Assembly: GCF_003600355.1 (NCBI RefSeq)
Contig: NZ_CP032416.1
Location: forward strand, 1,942,183 to 2,006,182
Source of the DNA: Clostridium fermenticellae
Lineage (GTDB): Bacteria > Bacillota > Clostridia > Clostridiales > Clostridiaceae
Length of the DNA stretch: 64,000 nucleotides
Reading direction: 5' to 3'
Positions 44,323 to 53,377 of this stretch are shown here, in pieces; the stretch's first letter is position 1; each line of letters begins with the position of its first letter. A program made the translations under genes and the position numbers. The notes under the pieces were generated by a model. That model saw nothing but the letters and a program-made list of their open reading frames with translations. It was not told where the DNA came from and did no database searches.

Positions 44323-44349
44323 TTATCGATTATACATTAGCAATATTTA
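44323..44349 (-). promoter_or_regulatory. Sigma-28 promoter of the flgM operon
   Basis: Minus strand: TAAA (44346-44349), 15 bases, ATCGATAA (44323-44330). It lies about 60 bases upstream of flgM and after the fliY terminator. The -10 differs only at the first two positions from those at the other sigma-28 units in this window. Confidence 0.82.
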
Positions 44350-44430
44350 TACCCCTAAAATTGCTATTTTTACCTCAATGTACCCGATTTTTACTACTTT
44401 AATATATGTATAAATCTGTTTTAATTTTAT

Positions 44431-44467
44431 AATAAAAAACAACCGAAATTGTAATTTTCGGCCGTTT
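44431..44467 (-). terminator. Terminator after fliY
   Basis: Twelve-pair stem (AAACGGCCGAAA against TTTCGGTTGTTT with two G-U pairs), short loop, then TTTTTTATT on the minus strand. It begins at the fliY stop and ends the chemotaxis/switch operon. Confidence 0.9.
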
Positions 44468-45767
44468 ATTTACCAAGAGATTTAATTCTCTCTTCTCCTG
44501 TAACAATACCTGAAATTCTAACTCCAAAATTTTCATCAACAACTACAACTTCGCCGTAGGCTACCTTTTTGCCATTAACTAAAATTTCAACAGGTTCCTC
44601 TGCCAGCTTATCAAGTTCTATCAATGACCCTGTTCCAAAGTTTAAAATATCCTTAATACTCTTTTTGGCTCTTCCAAGTACTACAGAAATTTCAAGTGGC
44701 ACATCTAGTATAAGATCTATATTTTGAGGAACTGTTTCCCTATGCGAAGTATTATCTAAAGGTTGAAATGCTGCCTCACGTACTTCAACTTTTGGCTGCA
44801 TCTTCTCACTACTTTGAGTTTGAGATTGTACTCCGCTTGACGCCGGCATTACAGGAGTCTCAATTGATTTTGGACTTAAATTAATATCTTGAGGTATCGA
44901 ATCTTTATTTTCTGCCTTTGGCTGCTGCTCTTGCTTTACTTCAGCCTTAGCTTGAGCACTTTTATCAATGCTGCCAGCTTCAACAGGTCCCTCTTCACCC
45001 ATCATTATAGATATTATTTTCTTTGCAGTACCCATTGGCAGTAACTGCATTATGTGACTATCAACTAAGTCACCTATATTAAGTGAAAACGAAACTTTTA
45101 CAATTTGCTCATCATCAGATATTCCCTCTGCTAATGGTTCCGTTAAATTGTTCCATATTTTAGAGGAAGGAGGGGATATATTTACTTCTCTCATAAACAT
45201 CGTAGCCATCGAAGTTGCCGCTGAACCTATCATTTGATTCATAGCTTCAGATACAGCGCTAAGTTCTATTTCTGATAATTCATCAATATCGTCAGCTACT
45301 TTTCCATCTCCACCCATCATAAGGTTAGAAATTACTGCTGCATCTCTAACATCCATTACAAGCAGATTCTCACCTACTATTCCACTTGTATATTTGACTT
45401 CAAGTGCAACATTTGGAGTATGAAATCCTCCTTTCAATTCATTTAACGTAGTAGCACTTACTACAGGAGTTGTTATATTTACCTGCTGATTTATTATTGT
45501 AGAAAGTGCAGTCGATGCAGATCCCATGGATATATTTCCAATTTCTCCCAAAAGATCCCTTTCCATATCAGTTATTTCCTCTGTACTTCCACTTTGAGTA
45601 TCTTTAGACTGTTTTTCACTACTATTATCTTCTGATATATTTTTTTCATCCTTAGTTGTTTTCGCTTCTTCTGAATTATTATCCTTTTCTTTTGATACAG
45701 GCTGTGTGTCTCCTCCTCCATTCAAAAGTGCATCTATTTCTTCCTGTGAAAGAAACCCATTACTCAT
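44466..45767 (-). CDS. fliY: Flagellar motor switch phosphatase FliY (CheC-FliN fusion)
   Basis: 433 residues. An N-terminal CheY-binding peptide (MSNGFLSQEEIDALL) is followed by a low-complexity linker and a CheC-like phosphatase region with two D/S-X3-E-X2-N sites (DLLGEIGN and SAVSEAMN). A further Gln/Pro-rich linker leads to a C-terminal SpoA/FliN domain (DVPLEISVVLGRAKKSIKDILNFGTGSLIELDKLAEEPVEILVNGKKVAYGEVVVVDENFGVRI). It both completes the C ring and dephosphorylates CheY-P. It overlaps fliM by 8 bases. Confidence 0.95.
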   Translation of the reverse strand: MSNGFLSQEEIDALLNGGGDTQPVSKEKDNNSEEAKTTKDEKNISEDNSSEKQSKDTQSGSTEEITDMERDLLGEIGNISMGSASTALSTIINQQVNITTPVVSATTLNELKGGFHTPNVALEVKYTSGIVGENLLVMDVRDAAVISNLMMGGDGKVADDIDELSEIELSAVSEAMNQMIGSAATSMATMFMREVNISPPSSKIWNNLTEPLAEGISDDEQIVKVSFSLNIGDLVDSHIMQLLPMGTAKKIISIMMGEEGPVEAGSIDKSAQAKAEVKQEQQPKAENKDSIPQDINLSPKSIETPVMPASSGVQSQTQSSEKMQPKVEVREAAFQPLDNTSHRETVPQNIDLILDVPLEISVVLGRAKKSIKDILNFGTGSLIELDKLAEEPVEILVNGKKVAYGEVVVVDENFGVRISGIVTGEERIKSLGK

Positions 45768-46755
45768 AATTTTCCACATCCTTATCTATAATATCTAGTA
45801 TTTGAACTCCCATATTTTTTCCTAATGTTCCTGGTTTTCCATAACAATATGCCTCATTCTCAACTTTTAATTTTATAGGGCTATTAATCTTTTCATCCAG
45901 CTTTAATACATCGCCAATTCTGAGTTTCAAAAACTGGTCAACAGTAATAGCCGTTCTGCCGAGATCGGCCGTCACGTTCATATTTACTATATTAAGCCTT
46001 TCTCTCAATTTACTTCTTGATTCCTGAAGCAATGATTCATTGCTATCCTGAAACCAATATTGTACAACCAACTTATCAAGTACTTTCTCAATACTTAAAT
46101 AAGGTATGCAGATATTTATAAAAGTACTGCTTTTCCCCATTTCAACTGAGAATGTAATAAGTGCAACCGGCTCAGTTGGTGCCAATGTCTGATTAAGTGC
46201 TGGATTTGTTTCTAATCCTTCTATTTCTGGTTCAACTTCAAGCACATCTTCCCATGCCAACTTTAAATTTTCTATAAGACCTGAGTTTATGACTTTTACT
46301 ATGTTTTTATCTATATCAGTAAACTCTCTCATCTTATACTTTCCATTTCCTCTTCCGCCAAGCAATACATCTATCATTTCAAAAACAAACTCTGGATTCG
46401 TCTCAAATAATACAGAACCACTTAATGGCGGCATTTTAAATACTGTAAGGATAGTAGGATTGGGCACAGAATGGATGAATTCTTCATAAGTTATCTGCTG
46501 TACAGATTCTATCTTAACCTTAACATTACTCCTAACCTGGGCAGTTAAATAATTTGAAATTATCCTGGCATAGTTATCATGAATGAGTTCCAAAGTTCTT
46601 ATGTGATCCTTCGAGAACTTTTGAGGACTTCTAAAATCATATGGTTTAACTTTTTGCTTTTCTTCTTCTTTAGGAATCTCATCTGGTGTAAGCTCTCCAG
46701 CAGACAAAGCAGCTAAAAGGGTATCTATCTCACTCTGTGATAATACATCTGGCAT
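45760..46755 (-). CDS. fliM: Flagellar motor switch protein FliM
   Basis: 331 residues. CheY-P-binding N-terminal peptide VLSQSEIDTLLAAL; middle CheC-like region (HDNYARIISNYLTAQVRSNVKVKIESVQQITYEEF..., FEMIDVLLGGRG); C-terminal SpoA domain (VTADLGRTAITVDQFLKLRIGDVLKLDEKINSPIKLKVENEAYCYGKPG). Receives CheY-P in the C ring. Immediately before fliY. Confidence 0.97.
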   Translation of the reverse strand: MPDVLSQSEIDTLLAALSAGELTPDEIPKEEEKQKVKPYDFRSPQKFSKDHIRTLELIHDNYARIISNYLTAQVRSNVKVKIESVQQITYEEFIHSVPNPTILTVFKMPPLSGSVLFETNPEFVFEMIDVLLGGRGNGKYKMREFTDIDKNIVKVINSGLIENLKLAWEDVLEVEPEIEGLETNPALNQTLAPTEPVALITFSVEMGKSSTFINICIPYLSIEKVLDKLVVQYWFQDSNESLLQESRSKLRERLNIVNMNVTADLGRTAITVDQFLKLRIGDVLKLDEKINSPIKLKVENEAYCYGKPGTLGKNMGVQILDIIDKDVENYE

Positions 46756-46784
46756 TTTTTTCCCCTCATTTCTTGAACAGCTTT

Positions 46785-47183
46785 CTAATTTGGAAGAAGC
46801 TTGTCTATATCTATTAGAGTAATTATTCTATCCTTAAAATTTATAACCCCTTCAATATATGCTTTGGTTGTATCAGTTATATTTTCTAATACATTTTCAT
46901 CTATATCTAAAACTTCATCAACTTGGTCAACTATTATTCCTACAGATTCATCATCTATATCTAATATTATTATACTGTTCTGCTTTTGTTCGCTTTTTGG
47001 AATATCTAAAAGGAGATTTACATCCAGAAGAGATATTATACTTCCTCTAAGATTTATAAGCCCTTTTATATAATCCGGTGCCTTTGGTACCTTAGTTATT
47101 TCCATAACATCATTTATAGCATGGACCTTCGACGTTTTTACTGCAAATTGTTCATTATTTAATTTAAATATAACTACTTGCAC
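46785..47183 (-). CDS. cheW: Chemotaxis coupling protein CheW (second copy)
   Basis: 132 residues of a CheW domain: VIFKLNNEQFAVKTSKVHAINDVMEITKVPKAPDYIKGLINLRGSIISLLDVNLLL... and IIVDQVDEVLDIDENVLENI. It links chemoreceptors to CheA. One of two cheW paralogues in the operon, encoded next to fliM; only moderately similar to the one at 52805. Confidence 0.93.
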   Translation of the reverse strand: MQVVIFKLNNEQFAVKTSKVHAINDVMEITKVPKAPDYIKGLINLRGSIISLLDVNLLLDIPKSEQKQNSIIILDIDDESVGIIVDQVDEVLDIDENVLENITDTTKAYIEGVINFKDRIITLIDIDKLLPN

Positions 47184-47220
47184 TTAAAATACCTCCATCA
47201 TAATAAATTTCCAAATAAGC

Positions 47221-47266
47221 AGGAATTGAAACTAAATGCTGAGCATATGATAGTTTTACAATTCCT
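47221..47266 (-). repeat. Long stem-loop between cheY and cheW
   Basis: Outer arms AGGAATTG (47221-47228) / CAATTCCT (47259-47266) and inner arms AAACTA / TAGTTT make a two-part stem of about 14 pairs with a central ~16-base loop. There is no T tract, so it is unlikely to be a simple terminator; it may protect the cheY end of the mRNA or allow processing. Confidence 0.7.
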
Positions 47267-47277
47267 TCAAAATAAAT

Positions 47278-47637
47278 TTATCCTAAAACTTTTTTTATAG
47301 CTTCTAAAACTCTATCAGGTTGGAATGGTTTAACAATAAAATCTCTTGCTCCTGCTTTTATGGCATCCATAACCATAGTCTGCTGCCCCATAGCAGAACA
47401 CATTACTATCTTAGCCTCTGGATCAAAAGCTTTTATAGCTTTAACTGCTTCTATACCATCCATATCCGGCATAGTTATATCCATAGTAACTATATCCGGT
47501 TTTTCCTTTTTGTATAATTCTACAGCCTTGGCTCCATTATTTGCCTCACCTATAACTTCAAATCCATTCTTTTCTAATATATCCTTTATCATCATTCTCA
47601 TAAAAGCAGCATCATCAACAATTAATATCTTTGCCAT
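47278..47637 (-). CDS. cheY: Chemotaxis response regulator CheY
   Basis: 119 residues, single receiver domain. Acidic pocket Asp8/Asp9, phospho-acceptor Asp53 (TMDITMP), switch Ser81 and Lys103 (IVKPFQP). It carries CheA's phosphate to FliM/FliY. Placed before cheW and fliM, unlike the enteric order. Confidence 0.97.
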   Translation of the reverse strand: MAKILIVDDAAFMRMMIKDILEKNGFEVIGEANNGAKAVELYKKEKPDIVTMDITMPDMDGIEAVKAIKAFDPEAKIVMCSAMGQQTMVMDAIKAGARDFIVKPFQPDRVLEAIKKVLG

Positions 47638-47671
47638 TTTTTTCCCTCCAAAATTATTTACTCATAGTGTT

Positions 47672-48271
47672 TTATTGTAAGCCCAATGCGTTCAACATTT
47701 TTTCAAGTGATCCAGGCATTGGTATATAATAGAAATGTCCATTTATCGCAGCATTATCTTGTTCGAATATCGTTTCTATATCAAGTACATAGTCATCAAA
47801 CTGACCTGATTCTATAAAGGTCGTAGACAATATTGCGCCTAACATATCATAAGTTACAGCAGGAACCGAAGGTGTTATACTTAAACCTGTAAATTTAGCT
47901 ATAGCATTCATATAAGAACTTGATATTATATTTCCTATTTCGCATATAACGGAATTTCCCATTTCACTTAAGTAATCTTCCCTCTTACCTATAAGAAGTT
48001 CTACTAAATTTAAAGCAATATCTTTCTCAAATATGAAAAGTATATTTCCTGGAGTATCTCCTAAAACTCTAACTATTACACCTACAGCTATTTCGTCTCC
48101 TCCTATGCTTGAAAAAATATCATCAAAAGGTACGACATTTACAGAAGGAACTGTCATATCCACCTTTTTATTTATAAGCTGTGATAATGCAGTTGCAGCA
48201 TTACCTGTGCCTATATTCCCTATTTCTCTTAATGCATCCAATTGCATTGGGGTAAGATCCTGATAGGTCAT
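47672..48271 (-). CDS. cheC: CheY-P phosphatase CheC
   Basis: 199 residues with two D/S-X3-E-X2-N active-site motifs, DALREIGN near residue 11 and SVICEIGN near residue 107. Thus full CheC rather than CheX. Start at the ATG at 48271 (MTYQDLTP) with AAGGAGG upstream; the longer frame overlaps cheA. CheC also regulates CheD, encoded in the same operon. Confidence 0.94.
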   Translation of the reverse strand: MTYQDLTPMQLDALREIGNIGTGNAATALSQLINKKVDMTVPSVNVVPFDDIFSSIGGDEIAVGVIVRVLGDTPGNILFIFEKDIALNLVELLIGKREDYLSEMGNSVICEIGNIISSSYMNAIAKFTGLSITPSVPAVTYDMLGAILSTTFIESGQFDDYVLDIETIFEQDNAAINGHFYYIPMPGSLEKMLNALGLQ

Positions 48272-48284
48272 TTTATTTACCTCC

Positions 48285-50354
48285 TTATACCAAAGCAGCA
48301 ACATCTAATATTAGAGTTACAAGTCCATCTCCAAGTATCGTTGCTCCTATATATTCCTTTAAAGCTTGAAGTGTTTTTCCAAGAGGTTTTATTACTATTT
48401 CTTTTTGACCAAATAATCCATCTACCATAAGCCCAATAGTTTTTTCTCCAACCTTTACTATTACAATATAGTTTTTGTGAGAATCTACTTTTTGTATATT
48501 AAGTTTGTTACTAAGTCGTATAAGTGGTATAACTTTCTCATTATATATTATAACTTCTTTATTATTCATTTTCTTTACTAAATCTTCAGTATAATCTATG
48601 ACTCTGTCTATATAACCTAAAGATATTGCCATAGTTTCCTCTCCGACTTTTACAAGTAATGCCTGAATTATTTGAAGTGTTAACGGAAGCCTTATTATAA
48701 ATGAAGATCCTTTTCCTTTTTCACTAATCACATCCAGAGTTCCACCTAGTGCAGATATTTTAGTTTTAACTACATCCATACCGACTCCTCTTCCAGATAT
48801 ATCTGTGACTTCCTCATTTGTACTAAAGCCTTGCATAAATATAAGGTTTTTTATATCAGCTTCTGACATTCCATCCGTATTTACACCAATACTTTCAGCC
48901 TTTGCCTTTACCTTATCAACATCTATTCCTCCACCATCATCTTCAACCTTTATGACAGCCTTTGTTCCTTCTTGATATGCAATAAGTTTTATCTTTCCAA
49001 TTGGATCCTTTCCTTCAGCAATTCTTTCATCTTTACTGTTTTCTATACCATGATCTGCTGCATTTCGTATTAAATGTATCAAAGGATCTCCTATTTCATC
49101 TATTACAGTTCTATCAAGCTCTGTGTCAGCTCCCTGAATTACAAGTTCCATTTCCTTATCAAGTTCAACTGAAAGATCTCTGACCATTCTTGGGAACCTG
49201 TTAAAGACAGTATCTAAAGGCAACATTCTTATCTTCATAACCAAATCTTGAAGGTCAGAAGTAGCTCTTGCAACCTGTTCTAATGTTTCATTTAATTCAT
49301 TTAGTTTATAATTTGTACTTATTTGTTCAAGTCTAGTCCTATGAATAACCAGCTCTGATACCATATTCATAAACTTGTCCAATCTTTCCAAATCAACTCT
49401 TACAGATTGATGTACCTTTTTATGTCCCTCTTTCTGAGGCTTGTTAGTTTTTTGAGCCGGCTTTGCATCCTTTTTTGGTACATTTTTTTTACTTTCTTTT
49501 ATAATTGTTTTCTCTTTCAATTTTATATCATTTGAATTTTCTTCAATCTTTCTTATCTGCTCATTCTTTATATCCACATCTTCAATTTCTACACTTTTTA
49601 CTTCAGATATATTTACCAGAATATTATATATATCATTTGACTCTCTTGTACTTAATAAAACTAAGTCTATTTCAAAATCAAAGTTTTCATTTTCTATTTC
49701 ATCCGTTCCTGGTACAGATTTAATTATTTCTCCACATTCCTCAAGATCTTTAAATATCAAAAAGGCTCTGGCAGATTTTAAAAGTGTTCCCTCATCTAAA
49801 ATTATTTTTATCTGATATGAATTAAATCCCTTATCTCGTGCCTGTTTCACAACATTTATATCATATTCATTTAATTGTATAAAGGAACTAGTCTCACTTT
49901 TCATATCAGTAGCCGCTATTTCCTCCTTTAAAGTACCGGCCTGATTTTCATTTTTGGAACTGTTATTTGCTTCAGCTCCAGATGATATTTTTTCAAGACT
50001 TTCTATTATATCATCAATAGGAACCTTTTCATCTACTCCTTCTGATATATTATCAACCATTTGCTCTAAGGTATCTAAACATTTAAATAAAACAGTGACA
50101 ACATCCTGAGTAACTTTAAGTTTTCCCTCTCTGAATTCAGAAAGAACATCTTCCATTTTATGAGTGAGTTCTGCCATTTCAGTATAACCCATGGTGGCTG
50201 CCATTCCCTTTATAGTATGAGCAACTCTAAATATTTCATTTAATTTATCTATATCATCTGGCTCTTGTTCAAGCTGAAGTAATGAATCATTAAGTATTTG
50301 TAAATTATCCATAGATTCTTCCAAAAACAAGGCCATATACTGTGATGTATCCAT
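48285..50354 (-). CDS. cheA: Chemotaxis histidine kinase CheA
   Basis: 689 residues in CheA order. P1 HPt with phospho-His46 (VAHTIKGMAATMGY), a P2-like region (about 180-260), a Lys-rich linker, P3 dimerisation helices from about 320 (RVDLERLDKFMNMVSELVIHRTRLEQ). P4 kinase follows (N-box LIRNAADHGIE, DDGGGID, GFSTNEEVTDISGRGVGMDVVK). The P5 CheW-like domain fills the C-terminus. It phosphorylates CheY and CheB. Confidence 0.98.
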   Translation of the reverse strand: MDTSQYMALFLEESMDNLQILNDSLLQLEQEPDDIDKLNEIFRVAHTIKGMAATMGYTEMAELTHKMEDVLSEFREGKLKVTQDVVTVLFKCLDTLEQMVDNISEGVDEKVPIDDIIESLEKISSGAEANNSSKNENQAGTLKEEIAATDMKSETSSFIQLNEYDINVVKQARDKGFNSYQIKIILDEGTLLKSARAFLIFKDLEECGEIIKSVPGTDEIENENFDFEIDLVLLSTRESNDIYNILVNISEVKSVEIEDVDIKNEQIRKIEENSNDIKLKEKTIIKESKKNVPKKDAKPAQKTNKPQKEGHKKVHQSVRVDLERLDKFMNMVSELVIHRTRLEQISTNYKLNELNETLEQVARATSDLQDLVMKIRMLPLDTVFNRFPRMVRDLSVELDKEMELVIQGADTELDRTVIDEIGDPLIHLIRNAADHGIENSKDERIAEGKDPIGKIKLIAYQEGTKAVIKVEDDGGGIDVDKVKAKAESIGVNTDGMSEADIKNLIFMQGFSTNEEVTDISGRGVGMDVVKTKISALGGTLDVISEKGKGSSFIIRLPLTLQIIQALLVKVGEETMAISLGYIDRVIDYTEDLVKKMNNKEVIIYNEKVIPLIRLSNKLNIQKVDSHKNYIVIVKVGEKTIGLMVDGLFGQKEIVIKPLGKTLQALKEYIGATILGDGLVTLILDVAALV

Positions 50355-50367
50355 TTATATTCCCTCC

Positions 50368-51135
50368 TCATATCTTCTTATATATAAACGTAGAAGCCTT
50401 TTCGAAACCATAATCCCTGTAATTATATATGCTCTCAGTAGCCCCCACAAATAGTAGTCCATCTTTTTTAAGCGACTGACTGAATTTTTTATATATCAAA
50501 TCCTTTATGTCCTGATTAAAATATATTACCACATTTCTACAAACAATTAAATCGAAGTTTTTATCATAATTATCAAGTATTAAGTCATGTTTTTTAAACG
50601 TAACCATATCCTTTATTTTGTCATTCACAATATATTTATCGTCAATTATTTTAAAATACTTACTTAAATATTGTTTATTTACATTTTTTATTTCAGATTG
50701 AACATATTCACCCTTTTTTGCTTTCTCTAAAATTGTAAGATCTATATCTGTAGCTAATATTCTATGTCTTGAAGATGGTGAAAGTTCGTCTAAATACATG
50801 GCAATTGAATATGGTTCTGCTCCTATCGAACAGGCTGCGCTCCATATATTAAGTGAATTATTTGAAGATAGCAGATCACTTTTTAATTTTTCTTTTAATG
50901 TTTCAAATATTTCTGGATTTCTGAAGAATTCTGAAACATTTATAGTTATAAAATCTAAAAACTTCTGTCTCTGAAAATTGTCTTTCTTTAAAAGTACTAT
51001 ATACTCATCTATAGAATTTACCCCAACTCTTGACATTAAACTTCTTATTCTTCTATGTAACTGATTTGATTTATAAGCAGATAAATTTATACCAAATTCT
51101 CCTAGAACCCATTGTTCAAAATACTCCATATCCAT
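50368..51135 (-). CDS. cheR: Chemoreceptor methyltransferase CheR
   Basis: 255 residues. N-terminal helical domain, then the SAM-binding motif IWSAACSIGAEPYSIAMYLDE, ILATDIDLTILEKAKKGEY, DLIVCRNVVIYFN and GLLFVGATESIYNY. It methylates receptor glutamates. Between cheB and cheA. Confidence 0.97.
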   Translation of the reverse strand: MDMEYFEQWVLGEFGINLSAYKSNQLHRRIRSLMSRVGVNSIDEYIVLLKKDNFQRQKFLDFITINVSEFFRNPEIFETLKEKLKSDLLSSNNSLNIWSAACSIGAEPYSIAMYLDELSPSSRHRILATDIDLTILEKAKKGEYVQSEIKNVNKQYLSKYFKIIDDKYIVNDKIKDMVTFKKHDLILDNYDKNFDLIVCRNVVIYFNQDIKDLIYKKFSQSLKKDGLLFVGATESIYNYRDYGFEKASTFIYKKI

Positions 51136-51142
51136 AAAACTT

Positions 51143-52228
51143 CTACCTCCCAGAAACTGCCTTTGCTATTTCGCAAGCAACATCTTGTATTGGCAGTACT
51201 ATGTCAACTTTTCCTGTTTCATATGCCGCTCTTGGCATACCATATATAATGCAGGTAGATCTATCCTCTGCTACAGTTATACCATCATTTTTTTTGATTT
51301 CTACAGTACCCTGGGCTCCATCTTTTCCCATGCCTGTCAATACTATACTTAATATGTTTGATCCGTAAACCTTTGAAGCTGATATGAATAATTTATCGAC
51401 AGCTGGCCTTACTCCCCATATTGCCGGTTCAGTGTTTAAATGTATTCTACTATCATTTTCCACTTCCATATGAAAACCGCCTGGAGCTATATAAACTACA
51501 TTTTTTTGTATATACATCCTATCTTGAGCTTCAATAACCTCTATCTTGCTATTACTATTTAACCTCTCTGCAAAAGCTTTGGTAAAACCCGCCGGCATAT
51601 GCTGTACTACAAACACAGGCACACCTAAATTATCGGGCAAATCCGTTATAACTGTATACAAGGCCTTAGGCCCTCCAGTAGATGCTCCTATAACTACAGC
51701 ATCAATTTTCTTTGATCTAAAATTGTTTCCTTTTTTTATATCGTTATTTTTTTTAATATCTAAAGTATGATTAAAAATATGAGATTTTTCCATGACTTTA
51801 ACTTTATTTTCCTTTACTCCCTGCATCTTTATGAAAGCCGATCTTATTTTTCTCACCAATTCAATTTTAATATTATTTATATCAAGAGATATGGTTCCTG
51901 ACGGTTTTTCTACAAAATCAAAAGCCCCAGCTGCCAAGCAGTCTATTGTAATATGTGCTCCATCATGTGACATACTACTTAAAACTATTACAGGTATGTT
52001 AATATTTCTTTTCTTCATCTCTTTTAAAGTAGTAACTCCATCCATCTTTGGCATCTCTACATCCATTGTTATTGCATCTGGTGTATTCTTTGACAATTTA
52101 GTCAAAAGTTCTTCTCCATTTCTAGCTGTATCTATAACTTCCATATCCGCTTCCTCATTTATCATATCCGATATAAGTTTTCTCATTAAAGCGGAATCAT
52201 CTACTACAATAACTCTTAATTTATTCAA
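51143..52228 (-). CDS. cheB: Chemoreceptor methylesterase/deamidase CheB
   Basis: 361 residues. Receiver domain with Asp56 (TMDVEMP), Lys-rich linker (about residues 138-172), then the methylesterase with catalytic Ser183 (GASTGGPKAL), His210 (VVQHMPAGF) and Asp303 (LTGMGKDGA). Opposes CheR in receptor adaptation. Confidence 0.97.
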   Translation of the reverse strand: MNKLRVIVVDDSALMRKLISDMINEEADMEVIDTARNGEELLTKLSKNTPDAITMDVEMPKMDGVTTLKEMKKRNINIPVIVLSSMSHDGAHITIDCLAAGAFDFVEKPSGTISLDINNIKIELVRKIRSAFIKMQGVKENKVKVMEKSHIFNHTLDIKKNNDIKKGNNFRSKKIDAVVIGASTGGPKALYTVITDLPDNLGVPVFVVQHMPAGFTKAFAERLNSNSKIEVIEAQDRMYIQKNVVYIAPGGFHMEVENDSRIHLNTEPAIWGVRPAVDKLFISASKVYGSNILSIVLTGMGKDGAQGTVEIKKNDGITVAEDRSTCIIYGMPRAAYETGKVDIVLPIQDVACEIAKAVSGR

Positions 52229-52269
52229 AGCATTATCACCTCAATTTATTTAATAAAATCAAAACCCTA

Positions 52270-52758
52270 CTAAATCTCTTTAATTTCCATGCCAACTGTC
52301 TTTACATGTACATTTCCATTTTCTGTACTAAAAATCATGGTTCTGCCTTTGTTTCCTCCGATATCTTCTCCTATAATCATAATTGAATTTTTCTTTAAAG
52401 CATTCTTTACGGCTATACTGTTCCTATTTCCGACATCCATTATCATACTTTTGTCGGAAAAATTGAACATTGATGCTCCTCCAGCTATTTTAGCTTTTAG
52501 ATTTCCCTTATGTGCTCCTAACTTTTCTAGTTTTTCTATTAGCATCGGTACTGCCAAATCTGCAAATTTCAAAGGATTAGTGATTTTATTAAATTGTGTA
52601 CTGTCAGGAAGCATTATATGAGCAAGTCCACCCAAACTCTGCTTCCTATCATACAAAGCTATACCTATACACGAACCAAGACCAACCGTTATTATCTTAT
52701 CTGGAGAAACTGCAGTATTCATATCTGCAATCCCAACCCTTATCTCTTTTACATTCAT
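52270..52758 (-). CDS. cheD: Chemoreceptor glutamine deamidase CheD
   Basis: 162 residues. Catalytic Cys30 in GLGSCIGIALYD and His47 in GGLAHIMLP, plus AKIAGGASMF and NGRKGRT-like (GGNKGRTMIF) segments. It deamidates receptor glutamines and binds CheC. The ATG at 52758 with GAAGGG upstream is preferred over a GTG at 52767. Confidence 0.96.
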   Translation of the reverse strand: MNVKEIRVGIADMNTAVSPDKIITVGLGSCIGIALYDRKQSLGGLAHIMLPDSTQFNKITNPLKFADLAVPMLIEKLEKLGAHKGNLKAKIAGGASMFNFSDKSMIMDVGNRNSIAVKNALKKNSIMIIGEDIGGNKGRTMIFSTENGNVHVKTVGMEIKEI

Positions 52759-52804
52759 AGTATGCACCCTTCATTCATATTTAAATAAAGTTCTTCATGA
52801 ACTC

Positions 52805-53251
52805 TTAAATGAGTTCTTTTTCTTCTTCAGTTAGTATTGTGCTCAAATTTAAAAGTATAATTATCCTATTTTCCAGCTTTATTAATCCTTTTAAATATCT
52901 CTTTGAAATTCCTGCTACTATATCTGGTGGATTCTCAATATTGTTTGCACTTACATTCTTAACCTCTGATACTAAATCCACTATTATTCCTATTTTATCT
53001 TCATTCTGCTTTACAACTATAATTTTTGCTTCCCTACTATTTAAACTATTTTGCAAGTTAAATCTTTTATCTAATGACATTACTGATATTATATTTCCCT
53101 GATAATTTATAACCCCGTCTACAAAATCAGGGGAATCAGGTAGTTTAGTTGGCTCTTCATATTCGAGTATCCTCTCAACTTCCATAATGTCTGTGGCATA
53201 ATACTGATTATCTATAGAAAAAATCAATACCTTTAAATCATTATTTCCCAT
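52805..53251 (-). CDS. cheW: Chemotaxis coupling protein CheW (first copy)
   Basis: 148 residues of CheW fold: KVLIFSIDNQYYATDIMEVERILEYEEPTKLPDSPDFVDGVINYQGNIISVMSLDKRF, later GIIVDLVSEVKNV. First gene of the chemotaxis operon, behind a sigma-A-like promoter. Couples receptors to CheA. Confidence 0.93.
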   Translation of the reverse strand: MGNNDLKVLIFSIDNQYYATDIMEVERILEYEEPTKLPDSPDFVDGVINYQGNIISVMSLDKRFNLQNSLNSREAKIIVVKQNEDKIGIIVDLVSEVKNVSANNIENPPDIVAGISKRYLKGLIKLENRIIILLNLSTILTEEEKELI

Positions 53252-53304
53252 TTATTTATTCCTCCTTAATGCCAACACATGCAATTCCCTTTTGATATAT
53301 TCTC

Positions 53305-53334
53305 ATTATATAACAAATGTTGTAATTTTGTCAT
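53305..53334 (-). promoter_or_regulatory. Probable sigma-A promoter of the chemotaxis operon
   Basis: On the minus strand: ATGACA (53329-53334), 18 bases, TATAAT (53305-53310), about 54 bases before the cheW start. One mismatch in the -35 and a perfect -10. There is no sigma-28 element in this gap. Confidence 0.55.
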
Positions 53335-53377
53335 AGTTTTTTTGGTAAAATGTCATATATTATATTATATAGGCATT

